This document shows positions 18,193-27,396 of a stretch of 64,000 nucleotides of DNA, in pieces. The position numbers were made by a program, and so were the translations under genes. The DNA is from Larkinella terrae (lineage in GTDB: Bacteria; Bacteroidota; Bacteroidia; Cytophagales; Spirosomataceae): NCBI RefSeq assembly GCF_009668025.1, contig NZ_WJXZ01000014.1:186001-250000 (forward strand), written 5' to 3'. Position 1 is the stretch's first letter. Each line of letters begins with the position of its first letter. The notes beneath the pieces were generated by a model, which was not told the origin of the DNA, made no database searches, and saw only the letters and a program-made list of their open reading frames with translations.

Positions 18193-19038
18193 ATGAATCA
18201 GCCGATACGAGGATATACACTAACCCAATGGGTCGGTTCGGGCGGGATGGGGGAGGTGTATCAGGCTTACCATGCCGCCACGCAACGAACGGTGGCCATC
18301 AAAATGCTGAGCCGGGTGGAACAGGCCGAGCGATTCCGGAACGAAGCCGCCGTTCAGGCGTCGCTCCGGCATCCGCACATTGCGCTGGTTTACGAGTTTT
18401 TTGTAGAAAACAACCTTTCCTGCCTGGTGCTGGAATACATTGAAGGGCCGACCATCGAGCAATACATCCGCAAAAACGGTCCGTTGTCCGAAGAAGTAGC
18501 CTGGAATCTGCTGGCGCAGGTTGCTTCGGCGATGGATTACCTGCACCACCGGGGCATCGTGCACCGGGATTTGAAAGCGGGAAATGTCAAAATTGCCCGG
18601 CAGGGAAAGGCGAAATTGCTGGATTTTGGACTGGCCCGGTTTGCCAATTCCCCCAAACTGACGCACCAGGGCTACGTGATCGGAACGACCTCGTCGATGG
18701 CTCCCGAGCAGTTTTCGGGGCAGAGCAGTTCGGCGTCCGACTGCTGGGCGCTGGGCGTTTTGCTGTACGAAATGCTGACGGGCCAGTCGCCGTTTGGGGG
18801 CAGCACGCTGAGCGAAATCAGCCGCCGGATTCAGAAAGCGGATTACCTGGCACCCCGCAAACTGAATCCCAACCTTTCGAAAGCCAGTGAGCGTCTGATT
18901 GACAGGCTGTTGACGGTTTCGCCCGACCGCCGGTTTACGGCCCGGCAGGTGGTGGAAGTCCTGCGCCATCCACATTTGCTGGAGTCGCCCGACTGGATGG
19001 GACAGGTGCGAAAATGGTGGGATCGGGTGAAGCCTTGA
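18193..19038 (+). CDS. Soluble Hanks-type serine/threonine protein kinase
   Basis: 281 residues, essentially only a kinase domain. Glycine loop GSGGMGEVY at 15-23, VAIK lysine at 37, catalytic HRDLKAGN with Asp 126, DFG at 144-146 and an APEQ segment are all present, so it should be active. There is no transmembrane helix and no PASTA or other sensor domain, unlike PknB-type kinases. A short tail ends in WMGQVRKWWDRVKP. Its position directly after an ABC exporter and before a secreted cyclic-nucleotide phosphodiesterase suggests that it phosphorylates a product of this cluster. That is inference only. Confidence 0.92.
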   Translation: MNQPIRGYTLTQWVGSGGMGEVYQAYHAATQRTVAIKMLSRVEQAERFRNEAAVQASLRHPHIALVYEFFVENNLSCLVLEYIEGPTIEQYIRKNGPLSEEVAWNLLAQVASAMDYLHHRGIVHRDLKAGNVKIARQGKAKLLDFGLARFANSPKLTHQGYVIGTTSSMAPEQFSGQSSSASDCWALGVLLYEMLTGQSPFGGSTLSEISRRIQKADYLAPRKLNPNLSKASERLIDRLLTVSPDRRFTARQVVEVLRHPHLLESPDWMGQVRKWWDRVKP

Positions 19039-19086
19039 ATTGGTGCGGGAAAATCAATAGTTTTAAGGGTGTAACTACCCCGCCGT

Positions 19087-20046
19087 ATGCTCGCCCGATC
19101 GCTTTTCCTCGTTTTCTTGCTGCCAATTAGCCTTGTTATCGTTGCCCAAAAACCGCCTGCGATCTCATTTCAGGTGGTTCCGCTGGGCGTAAAAGGCGGT
19201 ATTGACGAGAGCAACCTGTCGGCCTATCTGCTGGCTCCGCAGGGAACGAACGAGTTCATCTGTCTCGATGCCGGAACGATTCACGCCGGAATTGAAAAAG
19301 CCGTTCAGAATCAGGTCTTTAAAGTCGGCACGGAAACCGTTCTCAAAGAATACATCAAAGCGTACCTGATCAGCCACGCCCACCTCGATCATTTGTCGGG
19401 CCTGATTATCAATTCGACTGAAGACGCCAAAAAACCGATTTACGGCATGTCGGCCTGCATTGATGTGCTCAAAAACAATTATTTCAACTGGAAAAGCTGG
19501 CCCAATCTCGCCAACGAAGGTGACGCCCCGGCCCTGAGCAAATACCGCTATACGGTTTTGGCGCCGAACACCGAGACGCCGATCGAATCGACCGGCATGA
19601 GCGTTCGGATGTTTCCGCTGAGCCACGGCCTACCGTACCAAAGTGCGGCTTTTCTGATCAAAAAGGGCGAAAACTGCCTCCTGTATCTGGGCGATACCGG
19701 CCCGGATCTGATCGAAAAATCTAAAAACTTGGCCCAACTCTGGCAGGCTATTCAGCCGCTGGTGCAGTCGAAATCCCTCAAGGCCATTTTTATCGAAGTG
19801 TCGTATCCGAACGAGCAGCCGGACAATCAGCTTTACGGCCACCTGACGCCCAACTGGCTGATGCATGAACTAACAGCTTTGAGCAAACTGACCGGCGCGG
19901 GTTCGCTGAGCGGTTTTCCAGTAGTCATCACGCACATGAAACCGGCGGGTACGAACGAAGCGACTATTAAAAAACAGCTCCAAGAAGCGAATGCGTTAAA
20001 AGTAAAATTGATCTTCCCCGAACAGGGAAAACCACTCCAATTTTAA
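19087..20046 (+). CDS. Class II 3',5'-cyclic-nucleotide phosphodiesterase (metallo-beta-lactamase fold)
   Basis: 319 residues. A signal peptide (MLARSLFLVFLLPISLVIVAQ) predicts a periplasmic protein. The metal site is SHAHLDHLSGLIINST from residue 96, matching the class II phosphodiesterase signature HxHLDH except for its last position. Further metal ligands are likely in FPLSHGLPY, LYLGDTG and ITHMKP. The family (yeast PDE1, Vibrio CpdP) hydrolyses cAMP or cGMP; the periplasmic CpdP form scavenges external cAMP. It follows the kinase by 48 bp. A small membrane protein starts 47 bp downstream. Other metallo-hydrolase activity remains possible, but the motif favours PDE. Confidence 0.88.
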   Translation: MLARSLFLVFLLPISLVIVAQKPPAISFQVVPLGVKGGIDESNLSAYLLAPQGTNEFICLDAGTIHAGIEKAVQNQVFKVGTETVLKEYIKAYLISHAHLDHLSGLIINSTEDAKKPIYGMSACIDVLKNNYFNWKSWPNLANEGDAPALSKYRYTVLAPNTETPIESTGMSVRMFPLSHGLPYQSAAFLIKKGENCLLYLGDTGPDLIEKSKNLAQLWQAIQPLVQSKSLKAIFIEVSYPNEQPDNQLYGHLTPNWLMHELTALSKLTGAGSLSGFPVVITHMKPAGTNEATIKKQLQEANALKVKLIFPEQGKPLQF

Positions 20047-20093
20047 TCAGAACCGGTAGTATTATCATCATTTTAATCACCGTAATCATAGTC

Positions 20094-20621
20094 ATGTTCC
20101 CCCTCTGGTCGACTTTTTTATTTGCCGTTCTGGCAATTGCGGGCGCCGTCCTGCTCATCAAAAGTATCGGGAAGATGATTGCGGTTTATGATACCAAAAT
20201 TAAAATTGAATGGTCGACCCAGCTACCGGTTTTTGACTTTCCGTTAAATGAACCCGGCGCCTACGAAATTGCGGTTAAACGGCCGTCGATTTCCGGAATT
20301 ATTCCGACCAATATTCCCTTTCAGTTGTCCGACTTATCGGCCGGAGAAGCTGTTCCGGTGCAGGCGTTTGTCAACCTGTTATCGCAGCGGAAAGATATGT
20401 TGGGAAACCGGATTGTTCCCATTGCCGAATTTGCCATTGATCAACCCGGAAATTTCCGGATGATTAATACCGATATCACCCGATTTAAAGAAAATGATAA
20501 ACTGCTGGTGATGCCCAAAACTGGCTCAAAAGGTTTCCTGCTAATTTTTGCCATTTTGTTTTCGGCCATCCTTTTTATTGGCGGTTTGGTGCTGTTTATT
20601 CTGTCGCTGGTGAAGAAATAA
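20094..20621 (+). CDS. Membrane protein of unknown function with two TM helices
   Basis: 175 residues. Hydrophobic helices lie at about 3-23 (PLWSTFLFAVLAIAGAVLLI) and 147-172 (FLLIFAILFSAILFIGGLVLFILSL). Between them is a beta-rich extracytoplasmic domain of about 120 residues (AYEIAVKRPSISGII, FAIDQPGNFRMINTDI). The gene is last in the co-directional run 15026-20621 and ends at a strong terminator that overlaps its stop codon. No family recognised. Confidence 0.7.
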   Translation: MFPLWSTFLFAVLAIAGAVLLIKSIGKMIAVYDTKIKIEWSTQLPVFDFPLNEPGAYEIAVKRPSISGIIPTNIPFQLSDLSAGEAVPVQAFVNLLSQRKDMLGNRIVPIAEFAIDQPGNFRMINTDITRFKENDKLLVMPKTGSKGFLLIFAILFSAILFIGGLVLFILSLVKK

Positions 20622-20667
20622 AAAGAAACCGGGTGGAAAAACGAGAAAGTGAAAGCCGGTTTCTTTT
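20621..20667 (+). terminator. Terminator closing the 15-20.6 kb cluster
   Basis: AAAAGAAACCGG (20621-20632) pairs perfectly with CCGGTTTCTTTT (20656-20667), 12 bp with a 23-nt loop. The left arm starts at the last base of the upstream gene's stop codon. Confidence 0.8.
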
Positions 20668-21068
20668 AGGAAAAGTAATAAAATGGCAGTGCTTTCTTTT
20701 TTGAAATTGTAGTATTTTTTACTTGTGTTTTTATATTTTTACAAAATCAAAAAATAACTCATATGTAATTATTTAGTGACTATAAAAATATCGCTAGGTA
20801 ATTTATTCGTTCTCCTATCCGCTGTCCTGATGATTTCACTTTCCCCGGTTTTTTACTGGATTTCAACGCGCCCGTTTTCAACTGTGCGGGATGCATCCGT
20901 TTATCATTTTCCCTCCAGATTGTATTCCCAATTCAGTCGGGTTATGTCTTAAATCACCTGTTTGCATACTACATGCCACGCATCATCGGTGACGTATATG
21001 TACGCCGGTGAGGTGTATATATTCTAAAATCGCATTTTCCTCTTTAACCACTTATTTCACTTCTGTAC
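20668..21068. other. AT-rich upstream region of the LRR gene, no gene seen
   Basis: About 400 bp, strongly AT-rich in its first half. TATATTTT near 20731 is a weak -7-like box but lies far from the start at 21069. No frame with a plausible product. Confidence 0.35.
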
Positions 21069-24000
21069 ATGCATCAATTTTACCCAAACGTAATGAACGG
21101 ATTGGCACTGGCGGCCCATTCAAAGACCGTGCGGTTTTTCCGTAAATCACCGGCCAATACTAAACTATTCCGTTCGCTTCTAATCAGCCTTGGGCTACTG
21201 ATTTCATCCCTGGCCTTTGCTGGTGCCGACCCTCATCCGGATTACGCACCACTGGCTGCGTTTTATAATGCTACGAATGGCCCCGGCTGGAAGAATTCAA
21301 ATAAGTGGTTGACGGATAATAACCCCTGTGGATGGTATGGGATTGGATGTACGGATAACCGGGTAACTTCTCTTAATCTGGAAAATAATAGCTTAACAGG
21401 GTCCATTCCAGCTACGATAGAAAATTTGACAGAATTAAGGAATCTGAACCTGGGCTTTAATCAGTTGACCGGATTGATTCCCGCCAGTCTGGGAAATCTG
21501 GCAAAACTGCAAACTCTTGAATTGGTCACTAATCAATTAAGTGGAGAGATTCCCACTACTTTGGGAAATTTAACCAAACTGCGATCACTTTACCTGCTAA
21601 ACAATCAATTAAGTGGGGGAATTCCAGTCAGCCTGGGTAACCTGACTGACTTACAGGAACTTAATTTACTTAGTAATCAATTGAGTGGCTCCATTCCCGG
21701 TGCCTTAGGCAACCTGACTAATCTGAGGAAGCTCCTGTTGCTGAATAATAAATTAAGTAGTACAATTCCGGGGAGCTTGGGGAAACTGATCAACCTTCAG
21801 GAACTTTATCTATTCGGTAATGAATTAAGCGGGGAGATACCTGCCGAGTTAGGGAAGCTAACCAACCTTCAGCAACTTTACCTGAACAATAATAAATTAA
21901 GTGGAAATATACCGGCCAGTCTGGGAAATCTTATCGATCTGAAAGAGCTAAGTTTATATGAAAATAAATTAAGTGGAAATATACCGGCCAGTCTGGGGAA
22001 TCTGACTAATCTACAAACTCTCCTTTTGAGTACCAATCAGTTAAGTGGTGAGATTCCGGCCAGCTTCGGCAACTTGACCAATCTCCTTGATCTTTCCTTG
22101 TATAGTAATGAGTTGATCGGAGGAATCCCTAATAGCTTGGGTAACCTAACGAATCTGCAATATCTTTCCTTATCCAGCAATAAACTAAGCGGGGAAATAC
22201 CGGCGAGCCTGGGAAATCTAACCAATCTGCAATACTTCTTTCTGGAATACAATAACCTAAGCGGTAGCATTCCCAGCAGTTTAGGGAATTTGACCAAACT
22301 GGAGTATTTTTCTGTTTATAAAAACAGAATGAGTGGCTTTATCCCCAGCACACTGGGAAATCTCATTAAGCTTCAAAATTTATATTTACACGACAACCAG
22401 TTCGTTGGAGCGATACCGGCCAGCCTTGGAAATTTGACCAAACTGCAAACTCTTTTCCTGAATAACAATAAATTAAGTGGTTGCTTCCCGTCATCATTGC
22501 TAACGCTTTGTGGTAAAAACGTTAGTTTTGGCAACAATCCCGGCCTGCCCGGTGGCGGCAATTTTGCCGCTTTCTGCAACAACGAGCCGGGTAGCAATAC
22601 CATGCCAGCACCAACATTGGCGCTGTCAACTGGTGTTTCACAACCGGTTTTTCAAAACGCGTCTTCGGTTTCACTCACCGTTTCCGGCTGCGAAGGTGGA
22701 ACGGTTAACTGGGCGGGGCCGAATAATGCGAAAGGCACGGGCGCAACGATTCCAGTCTCTACGGCCGCCGTCGGCACTTTGGTGTATTCGGCAACCTGCA
22801 CCGTTGGCAATTGCGTGAGTCCGTCAGGAACTGCGTCCGTCGTAATCAGCCCTGCCACCGGCAATTTCGACGGATTTGTTTACGGTGTCGATTGTGAAAC
22901 ATTCCGGGGCTGGGCCTGGGATCGCGATAAAGGCAATACTGTTATTTCGGTCGATATTCTGGACGGGGCTACAGTCATCGCTACGATTCCCGCCGGTAAT
23001 TTTCGGCAGGATCTGCTCAACGCGGGAAAAGGCAATGGCAAACATGCTTTCACTTTTCCCATTCCGGCCAATCTGAAAGATGGGCAACCGCATCAGTTTA
23101 CGGCCCGGGTAGCGGGAAGTAACTTCCAACTGAAAAATCCGCCCAAACCGCTGACCTGCCAGGGAACCGGCGGACCGGTGAACCAGCCGCCTATTGCCCC
23201 AACGACAATCCCTGGTAACATAACAACGTCGACTAATTATTTCTATTCGTTAAACTTACCGGCTTTTATTGACCCGGAAAATGGAACCTTGAACCACGAA
23301 TTGACGGGTTTGCCCAGCGGGTTAAGTTTTACCGCTGCTACTCGCCTGATCAGTGGAATCTCCACTACTAGCGGCATTTTTATTTTGACCTATTCTGCTA
23401 CCGACAACCAAGGAGCTAAAAGTCAAGTCACTATCGAATTTGTCTTAATTCCTGCTCCGGTGGTTAATCAGCCGCCCATTGCGCCAGTGACCAATCCATT
23501 GTCAACAACGATTGGTATGCCTTTTAGTGTTACATTACCAGTGTTCACCGATCCGGAAAGCCAGTCGTTGACCTATTCACTATTTGGGTTGCCTGATGGT
23601 CTGGGTTTTACGGGCAGTAACCGTACCATCATCGGCACGGCGGCCGTTGGGATGGCCGGTTGGTATGTACTGACCTATTCGGCAAGCGACGGCACGAATA
23701 CTACGCCCGTTAATTTCACCTTGGCAGTAAATCCGGGGAACACGACTCCGCCACCGGTGGTGACGGGGGAATTTGAAGGGTATTTGTCGGTGGTTAACTG
23801 TCAGGAAATGCGGGGTTGGGTCTGGGATCGCAACAAACCCAATATGCCGTTGATGGTGGAATTCTTTTCGGACGGTATTTCCATCGGAACCATTGAAGCG
23901 AAGAACTATCGCCAGGATTTGAAAGATGCTCAGAAAGGCAACGGAAATCACGGTTACGTGTTTCCGACTCCGGCAAGCATCAAAGACAACGGAAACCACC

Positions 24001-24359
24001 AGATCAGCGCCAAAGTTCAGAACAGCAGGTATACGTTGAAAGGATCTCCGATGCTGTTTAAATGCGCTCCATCGGGTCGTTTATCGGCAGAATCGACACC
24101 AAATCAGCTTGATGTGGTCATTTTGGGTAATCCTACAAACCGGGATGCGGTCGAGGTAGAAGTGCGGGGAGTGGAAGGTCAGTCGGTGCGGCTGCAGGTG
24201 ACGAATACCAGTGGACAGGTAATCACGGAGCATTTGGTGGAGCAAGCCGCTGCGGTCGAAAGGCAGATCTTGAGCCTGAAAAATCAATCGTCGGGGGTAT
24301 TCATGCTGAAAGCCACCAGCGGTTCCCGATCGGTGACACTGAAAGTACTGAAGGAATAA
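21069..24359 (+). CDS. Secreted plant-type leucine-rich-repeat protein with T9SS tail
   Basis: 1096 residues. A basic leader and hydrophobic segment (LFRSLLISLGLLISSLAFAGA) form a signal peptide near residues 37-58. A plant-type LRR N-cap follows (NPCGWYGIGCTDNRVTSLNLENN). Then come 16 LRRs of 24 residues, consensus LQxLxLxxNxLSGxIPASLGNLTN, the plant receptor-kinase type. After them is a short Ig-like region, a GWAWD module (nt about 22859-23161), two He_PIG domains, a second GWVWD module (about 23765-24066) and a C-terminal type A sorting-like domain ending SVTLKVLKE. The protein is thus likely delivered to the surface by T9SS and binds proteins or glycans. The LRR-coding part is AT-richer than its surroundings. 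A second ATG at 21093 could also be the start. Confidence 0.88.
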   Translation: MHQFYPNVMNGLALAAHSKTVRFFRKSPANTKLFRSLLISLGLLISSLAFAGADPHPDYAPLAAFYNATNGPGWKNSNKWLTDNNPCGWYGIGCTDNRVTSLNLENNSLTGSIPATIENLTELRNLNLGFNQLTGLIPASLGNLAKLQTLELVTNQLSGEIPTTLGNLTKLRSLYLLNNQLSGGIPVSLGNLTDLQELNLLSNQLSGSIPGALGNLTNLRKLLLLNNKLSSTIPGSLGKLINLQELYLFGNELSGEIPAELGKLTNLQQLYLNNNKLSGNIPASLGNLIDLKELSLYENKLSGNIPASLGNLTNLQTLLLSTNQLSGEIPASFGNLTNLLDLSLYSNELIGGIPNSLGNLTNLQYLSLSSNKLSGEIPASLGNLTNLQYFFLEYNNLSGSIPSSLGNLTKLEYFSVYKNRMSGFIPSTLGNLIKLQNLYLHDNQFVGAIPASLGNLTKLQTLFLNNNKLSGCFPSSLLTLCGKNVSFGNNPGLPGGGNFAAFCNNEPGSNTMPAPTLALSTGVSQPVFQNASSVSLTVSGCEGGTVNWAGPNNAKGTGATIPVSTAAVGTLVYSATCTVGNCVSPSGTASVVISPATGNFDGFVYGVDCETFRGWAWDRDKGNTVISVDILDGATVIATIPAGNFRQDLLNAGKGNGKHAFTFPIPANLKDGQPHQFTARVAGSNFQLKNPPKPLTCQGTGGPVNQPPIAPTTIPGNITTSTNYFYSLNLPAFIDPENGTLNHELTGLPSGLSFTAATRLISGISTTSGIFILTYSATDNQGAKSQVTIEFVLIPAPVVNQPPIAPVTNPLSTTIGMPFSVTLPVFTDPESQSLTYSLFGLPDGLGFTGSNRTIIGTAAVGMAGWYVLTYSASDGTNTTPVNFTLAVNPGNTTPPPVVTGEFEGYLSVVNCQEMRGWVWDRNKPNMPLMVEFFSDGISIGTIEAKNYRQDLKDAQKGNGNHGYVFPTPASIKDNGNHQISAKVQNSRYTLKGSPMLFKCAPSGRLSAESTPNQLDVVILGNPTNRDAVEVEVRGVEGQSVRLQVTNTSGQVITEHLVEQAAAVERQILSLKNQSSGVFMLKATSGSRSVTLKVLKE
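21363..22514 (+). repeat. Sixteen 72-bp LRR-coding units
   Basis: Sixteen consecutive units of 72 bp encode the 24-residue LRRs. Several neighbours share runs of identical DNA, such as AATATACCGGCCAGTCTGGG at two successive units near 21900-22000, so internal duplication is recent. The region is visibly poorer in G+C than the flanking domains. Confidence 0.9.
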
Positions 24360-24396
24360 CCGCAGTTTGAAAGACCGGTTTGAAATAGTTTACGGT

Positions 24397-24442
24397 ATTC
24401 AATGTTTTGCCCCTGAAGGGAGTTGGGGGCAAAACATTGAAT
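24397..24442. terminator. Bidirectional terminator, 17-bp perfect stem
   Basis: ATTCAATGTTTTGCCCC (24397-24413) and its exact complement (24426-24442) are separated by 12 nt. It lies between the LRR gene and the convergent cytochrome-type gene and probably stops both. Confidence 0.8.
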
Positions 24443-24463
24443 TCGGCTACCATACACCAGCAT

Positions 24464-27130
24464 TTACTTTTTCTGCTGCGACAGGAACGTGATCAGCGAG
24501 GCAAATTCTTCGTAGGACAGGGCGTTGGCCAAACCGGTCGGCATCATCGAGGTTTCCAGTTCTTTCCGGGAAACAATATCGCTGGCTTTGATGGTATAAA
24601 CCTGGCCGGTAATATCCCGCAGGACCAGGCGGTTCGAGCTTTCTTCCGTTACAAAGCCCATGTAGGTTTTATTTCCTTTGGCCGTAATCTGTACCGTCGC
24701 AAAGCCCTGCGAAATCGACGCGTTGGGTTTCAGAATCGATTCGGCAATCTGTTCCCGGTTCATGATTGATCCGATTTGTCCCATAAACGGCCCTTTCATG
24801 GTTTCGCTGCGGCTCAGACTGTGGCAGGCAATGCAGCCTTGCTGCGTAAACAGCGTTTTGCCCAGGGCCGGATCGCCCGGTATTTTCGCCATCGCCAGCA
24901 TCACGTCCTCAATCGACGCTTTGCCGACCTGACCCTTCTGGTTTCTGATTTTTTCAAGATCGACTTTGGTTTCTTCCTTTGCCGCCACGACTTCTTCTCC
25001 GCCAAATTCGGTGATTTCCATCCGGTGACGACCGTTCAGATCCGCGTAAAACGGCTTGCCGGTTTCGTCGGCTTTCGACCATTCCTGCGTCAGGAAATCC
25101 TTGATTGTTGGCGATGATTCCCATGTAACTCCCTTATAGTAAGGGCCGTGTGTATCGGGGCGCGTACTCCACCACCACGAACCGTCGTAATCCGCTTCCT
25201 TTTTATACAGCCGCGACAACGTAATCAAAATCTGTTTTTTCAGGCTTTCGTCCTTGGATTTCTGGTAAGCCGCAATCAATCCGTTGACGGCTTTTGGGTC
25301 GTGCATATACCGCAACGCCCAGAGCGCAATCGTCGAATTTTCGGTGCCGATGGCGTTTACGCACGCATCGACCGCGTTCAGACTCACCAGCGTCCGAACC
25401 GCAATGTGTGCCGGAACCAGGGCCGCATTGGGCGTCGCATGCGGGCCTTCCGTGCCTTTGGCCGGGGCCACAAACGAAGCCGGAACTTTCACCTGCAACA
25501 GGGCCGGGGCGGCTTCAATCCGGCCCAGACGGCCTAAACCGATGGTGGCTGCCAGCCGCACGCGCTCCGACGGATCTTTCAGTCCCTGCAAAAAGGGCTC
25601 GATGGGAACGGTTTTGAGGTACGGTTTCCGATCGGCGAGGGCGCGCAGGGCGTATTCCCGGAACTCGTTCTCCGACGTCAGTTTCACCAGATTCGGAATG
25701 CCTTCTTCACCCGCAATCTGCGCGTATGTGTACATGCCAGCCACGCGGGCAGACAGCGGCAGGCTTTTATCAGCGGCAATTTTCCACGCGGCAGGAGCGG
25801 CATTTTTGGCCGGGCGGGTCAGTAATTCCTGCTGGGCCGCCAGACGGGCCACGGCGCTACCGGATTTCAGCAAGTTTGCTAACTGGTTGACAGAGGCTTT
25901 TTTAACGTTCTCAAACGCCTTGTATTTCCAGTTGACGGGTACGGCCCGCTCCACGAACCCTTTGGCCGGGTTTCCCGAATAACCCGCACCGTCCCAGGCC
26001 GCCAGATACATCCGGCCCGACGCATCGACGTCCACGTCGGTAATCTGGGGCAGTTTGATAAATTCTTCTTCCTTCTGCGTATAACTCGGACCGTCCGGCG
26101 TTACGCGGTGAATATACAACTGGCTGCGGCCCCAGTCGGCCATCATTGGAACATGGTTGTATTTGTCCGGCCAGGTCGGATCGTCCAGGAAGAGCGAACC
26201 CGTACCGGAACCCCCGCCGACATCGACCAGCGCGGGAATGATTTCGTCCGTAAACCCCTTGAACAGAACCGGATAACCGTACTCGCCCGACTGAATCTGG
26301 TGGCTGAACCGGATGTTCCAGCCCCCGCCGTCGTTGGTGTTATCCCGCGTGAAGGTGTTCATGAGCGGGTCAATGGCAACGTCGTAAATGTTCCGCATCC
26401 CGTGGGTGTACACTTCCATTTCGGTGCCGTCCGGCCGAACGCGCACGATGCCTCCACCGAGTTGCGTCATTTTTTTACCGGAACGGTCCACGGCATCGTG
26501 GAACCCAAAATCGCCGACGGCGATGTAAATCCAGCCGTCGATGCCCATCCGAATGCCGTTGGTGGCGTGGTCGGTACCCCGGCTTTGCAGAAATTTCGGT
26601 GAACTGATGTTTTGAATGAGCGGTTTTGACGGACCATCGGCCACGCCATCCTGGTTCTTATCCTCGAAAACCACCAGATCCATGCCGCTGGCTTTACCGG
26701 TTTCGGCCGAAAACGTCGTGTGCAGCACGAAAAGCTGATCGCCGTTGGCGATGATGCCGCGCGGATTATCGACCATCGCGTATTTCGTGTGCTGGTCGAC
26801 TTTGCCGTCGTTGTTGCTGTCGACCAGTTTGATCACGTACCCTTTGCCCGGCGTTTTGCCCAGCGATCCGATCATGTCCACGCCCACGAAAACCTCGCCC
26901 GTTGGTGCTACGGCCAGACAGGCCGGGCTGGGGGTCAGATCGGGGCCGGCAAAGTTGGTCAGCACAATGTCATCCGGCCCACTGGGCTGGGGCTGGGTTC
27001 TGGGTTTAGGCTGGCCCGTAGTGGTTTGGAAATCAGTGCTTTTAATCTGTGTTTCTGACGTGCCCAGCCGCCCGATCAGGGCAATCAGGATCAGGAAAAC
27101 ATACACCAGACTTAAGGAAATCTTCAACAT
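24464..27130 (-). CDS. Haem-binding PQQ-type dehydrogenase-like protein with HEAT repeats
   Basis: 888 residues from ATG 27130 (MLKISLSLVYVFLILIALIG), which begins directly with a signal-anchor helix. The longer frame lacks support. An N-terminal six-bladed propeller like soluble sugar dehydrogenases follows (GPDLTPSPACLAVAPTGEVFVGVD, VRPDGTEMEVYTHGMRNIYDVAIDP). In the middle are HEAT-like helical repeats (ERVRLAATIGLGRLG). The C-terminal domain has GCIACH, the CxxCH haem c motif, with a distal methionine probably in SMMPTGL. This order matches the Pirellula/Verrucomicrobium-type membrane-bound dehydrogenases (TIGR02604/TIGR02603 domains). It probably oxidises a sugar or related substrate in the periplasm and passes electrons to the haem. 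It is divergent from the sialate O-acetylesterase. Confidence 0.9.
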   Translation of the reverse strand: MLKISLSLVYVFLILIALIGRLGTSETQIKSTDFQTTTGQPKPRTQPQPSGPDDIVLTNFAGPDLTPSPACLAVAPTGEVFVGVDMIGSLGKTPGKGYVIKLVDSNNDGKVDQHTKYAMVDNPRGIIANGDQLFVLHTTFSAETGKASGMDLVVFEDKNQDGVADGPSKPLIQNISSPKFLQSRGTDHATNGIRMGIDGWIYIAVGDFGFHDAVDRSGKKMTQLGGGIVRVRPDGTEMEVYTHGMRNIYDVAIDPLMNTFTRDNTNDGGGWNIRFSHQIQSGEYGYPVLFKGFTDEIIPALVDVGGGSGTGSLFLDDPTWPDKYNHVPMMADWGRSQLYIHRVTPDGPSYTQKEEEFIKLPQITDVDVDASGRMYLAAWDGAGYSGNPAKGFVERAVPVNWKYKAFENVKKASVNQLANLLKSGSAVARLAAQQELLTRPAKNAAPAAWKIAADKSLPLSARVAGMYTYAQIAGEEGIPNLVKLTSENEFREYALRALADRKPYLKTVPIEPFLQGLKDPSERVRLAATIGLGRLGRIEAAPALLQVKVPASFVAPAKGTEGPHATPNAALVPAHIAVRTLVSLNAVDACVNAIGTENSTIALWALRYMHDPKAVNGLIAAYQKSKDESLKKQILITLSRLYKKEADYDGSWWWSTRPDTHGPYYKGVTWESSPTIKDFLTQEWSKADETGKPFYADLNGRHRMEITEFGGEEVVAAKEETKVDLEKIRNQKGQVGKASIEDVMLAMAKIPGDPALGKTLFTQQGCIACHSLSRSETMKGPFMGQIGSIMNREQIAESILKPNASISQGFATVQITAKGNKTYMGFVTEESSNRLVLRDITGQVYTIKASDIVSRKELETSMMPTGLANALSYEEFASLITFLSQQKK

Positions 27131-27396
27131 GGTTTTTGGTAGTAAAAGCCTTTTCAGGGTCGCGAATAATCGAACACGAAGTAAGTCTACTTTCGGGATA
27201 AATAAAAATGGTCGGGCGGGGCGCTTACCGGCCAACGGACCGGTTTTTTCGGAGCGTGTTCGAAACGCGTGGCATACGATTATTTTTTGCCCGTTGTTGG
27301 GAACAGGCGGCTTTTTTAGTCAGAAAACTTCCGATATTGCCGGGGTGGGTTGCTGTTAAACCACTAACTGATCGCTCGTCTTCCCCAAGGGAATTT

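Noticed and set aside
21363-22514. Direct repeats that could suggest a CRISPR array
   Set aside because: The 72-bp units encode LRRs without conserved-repeat/variable-spacer structure, and no cas gene is present.
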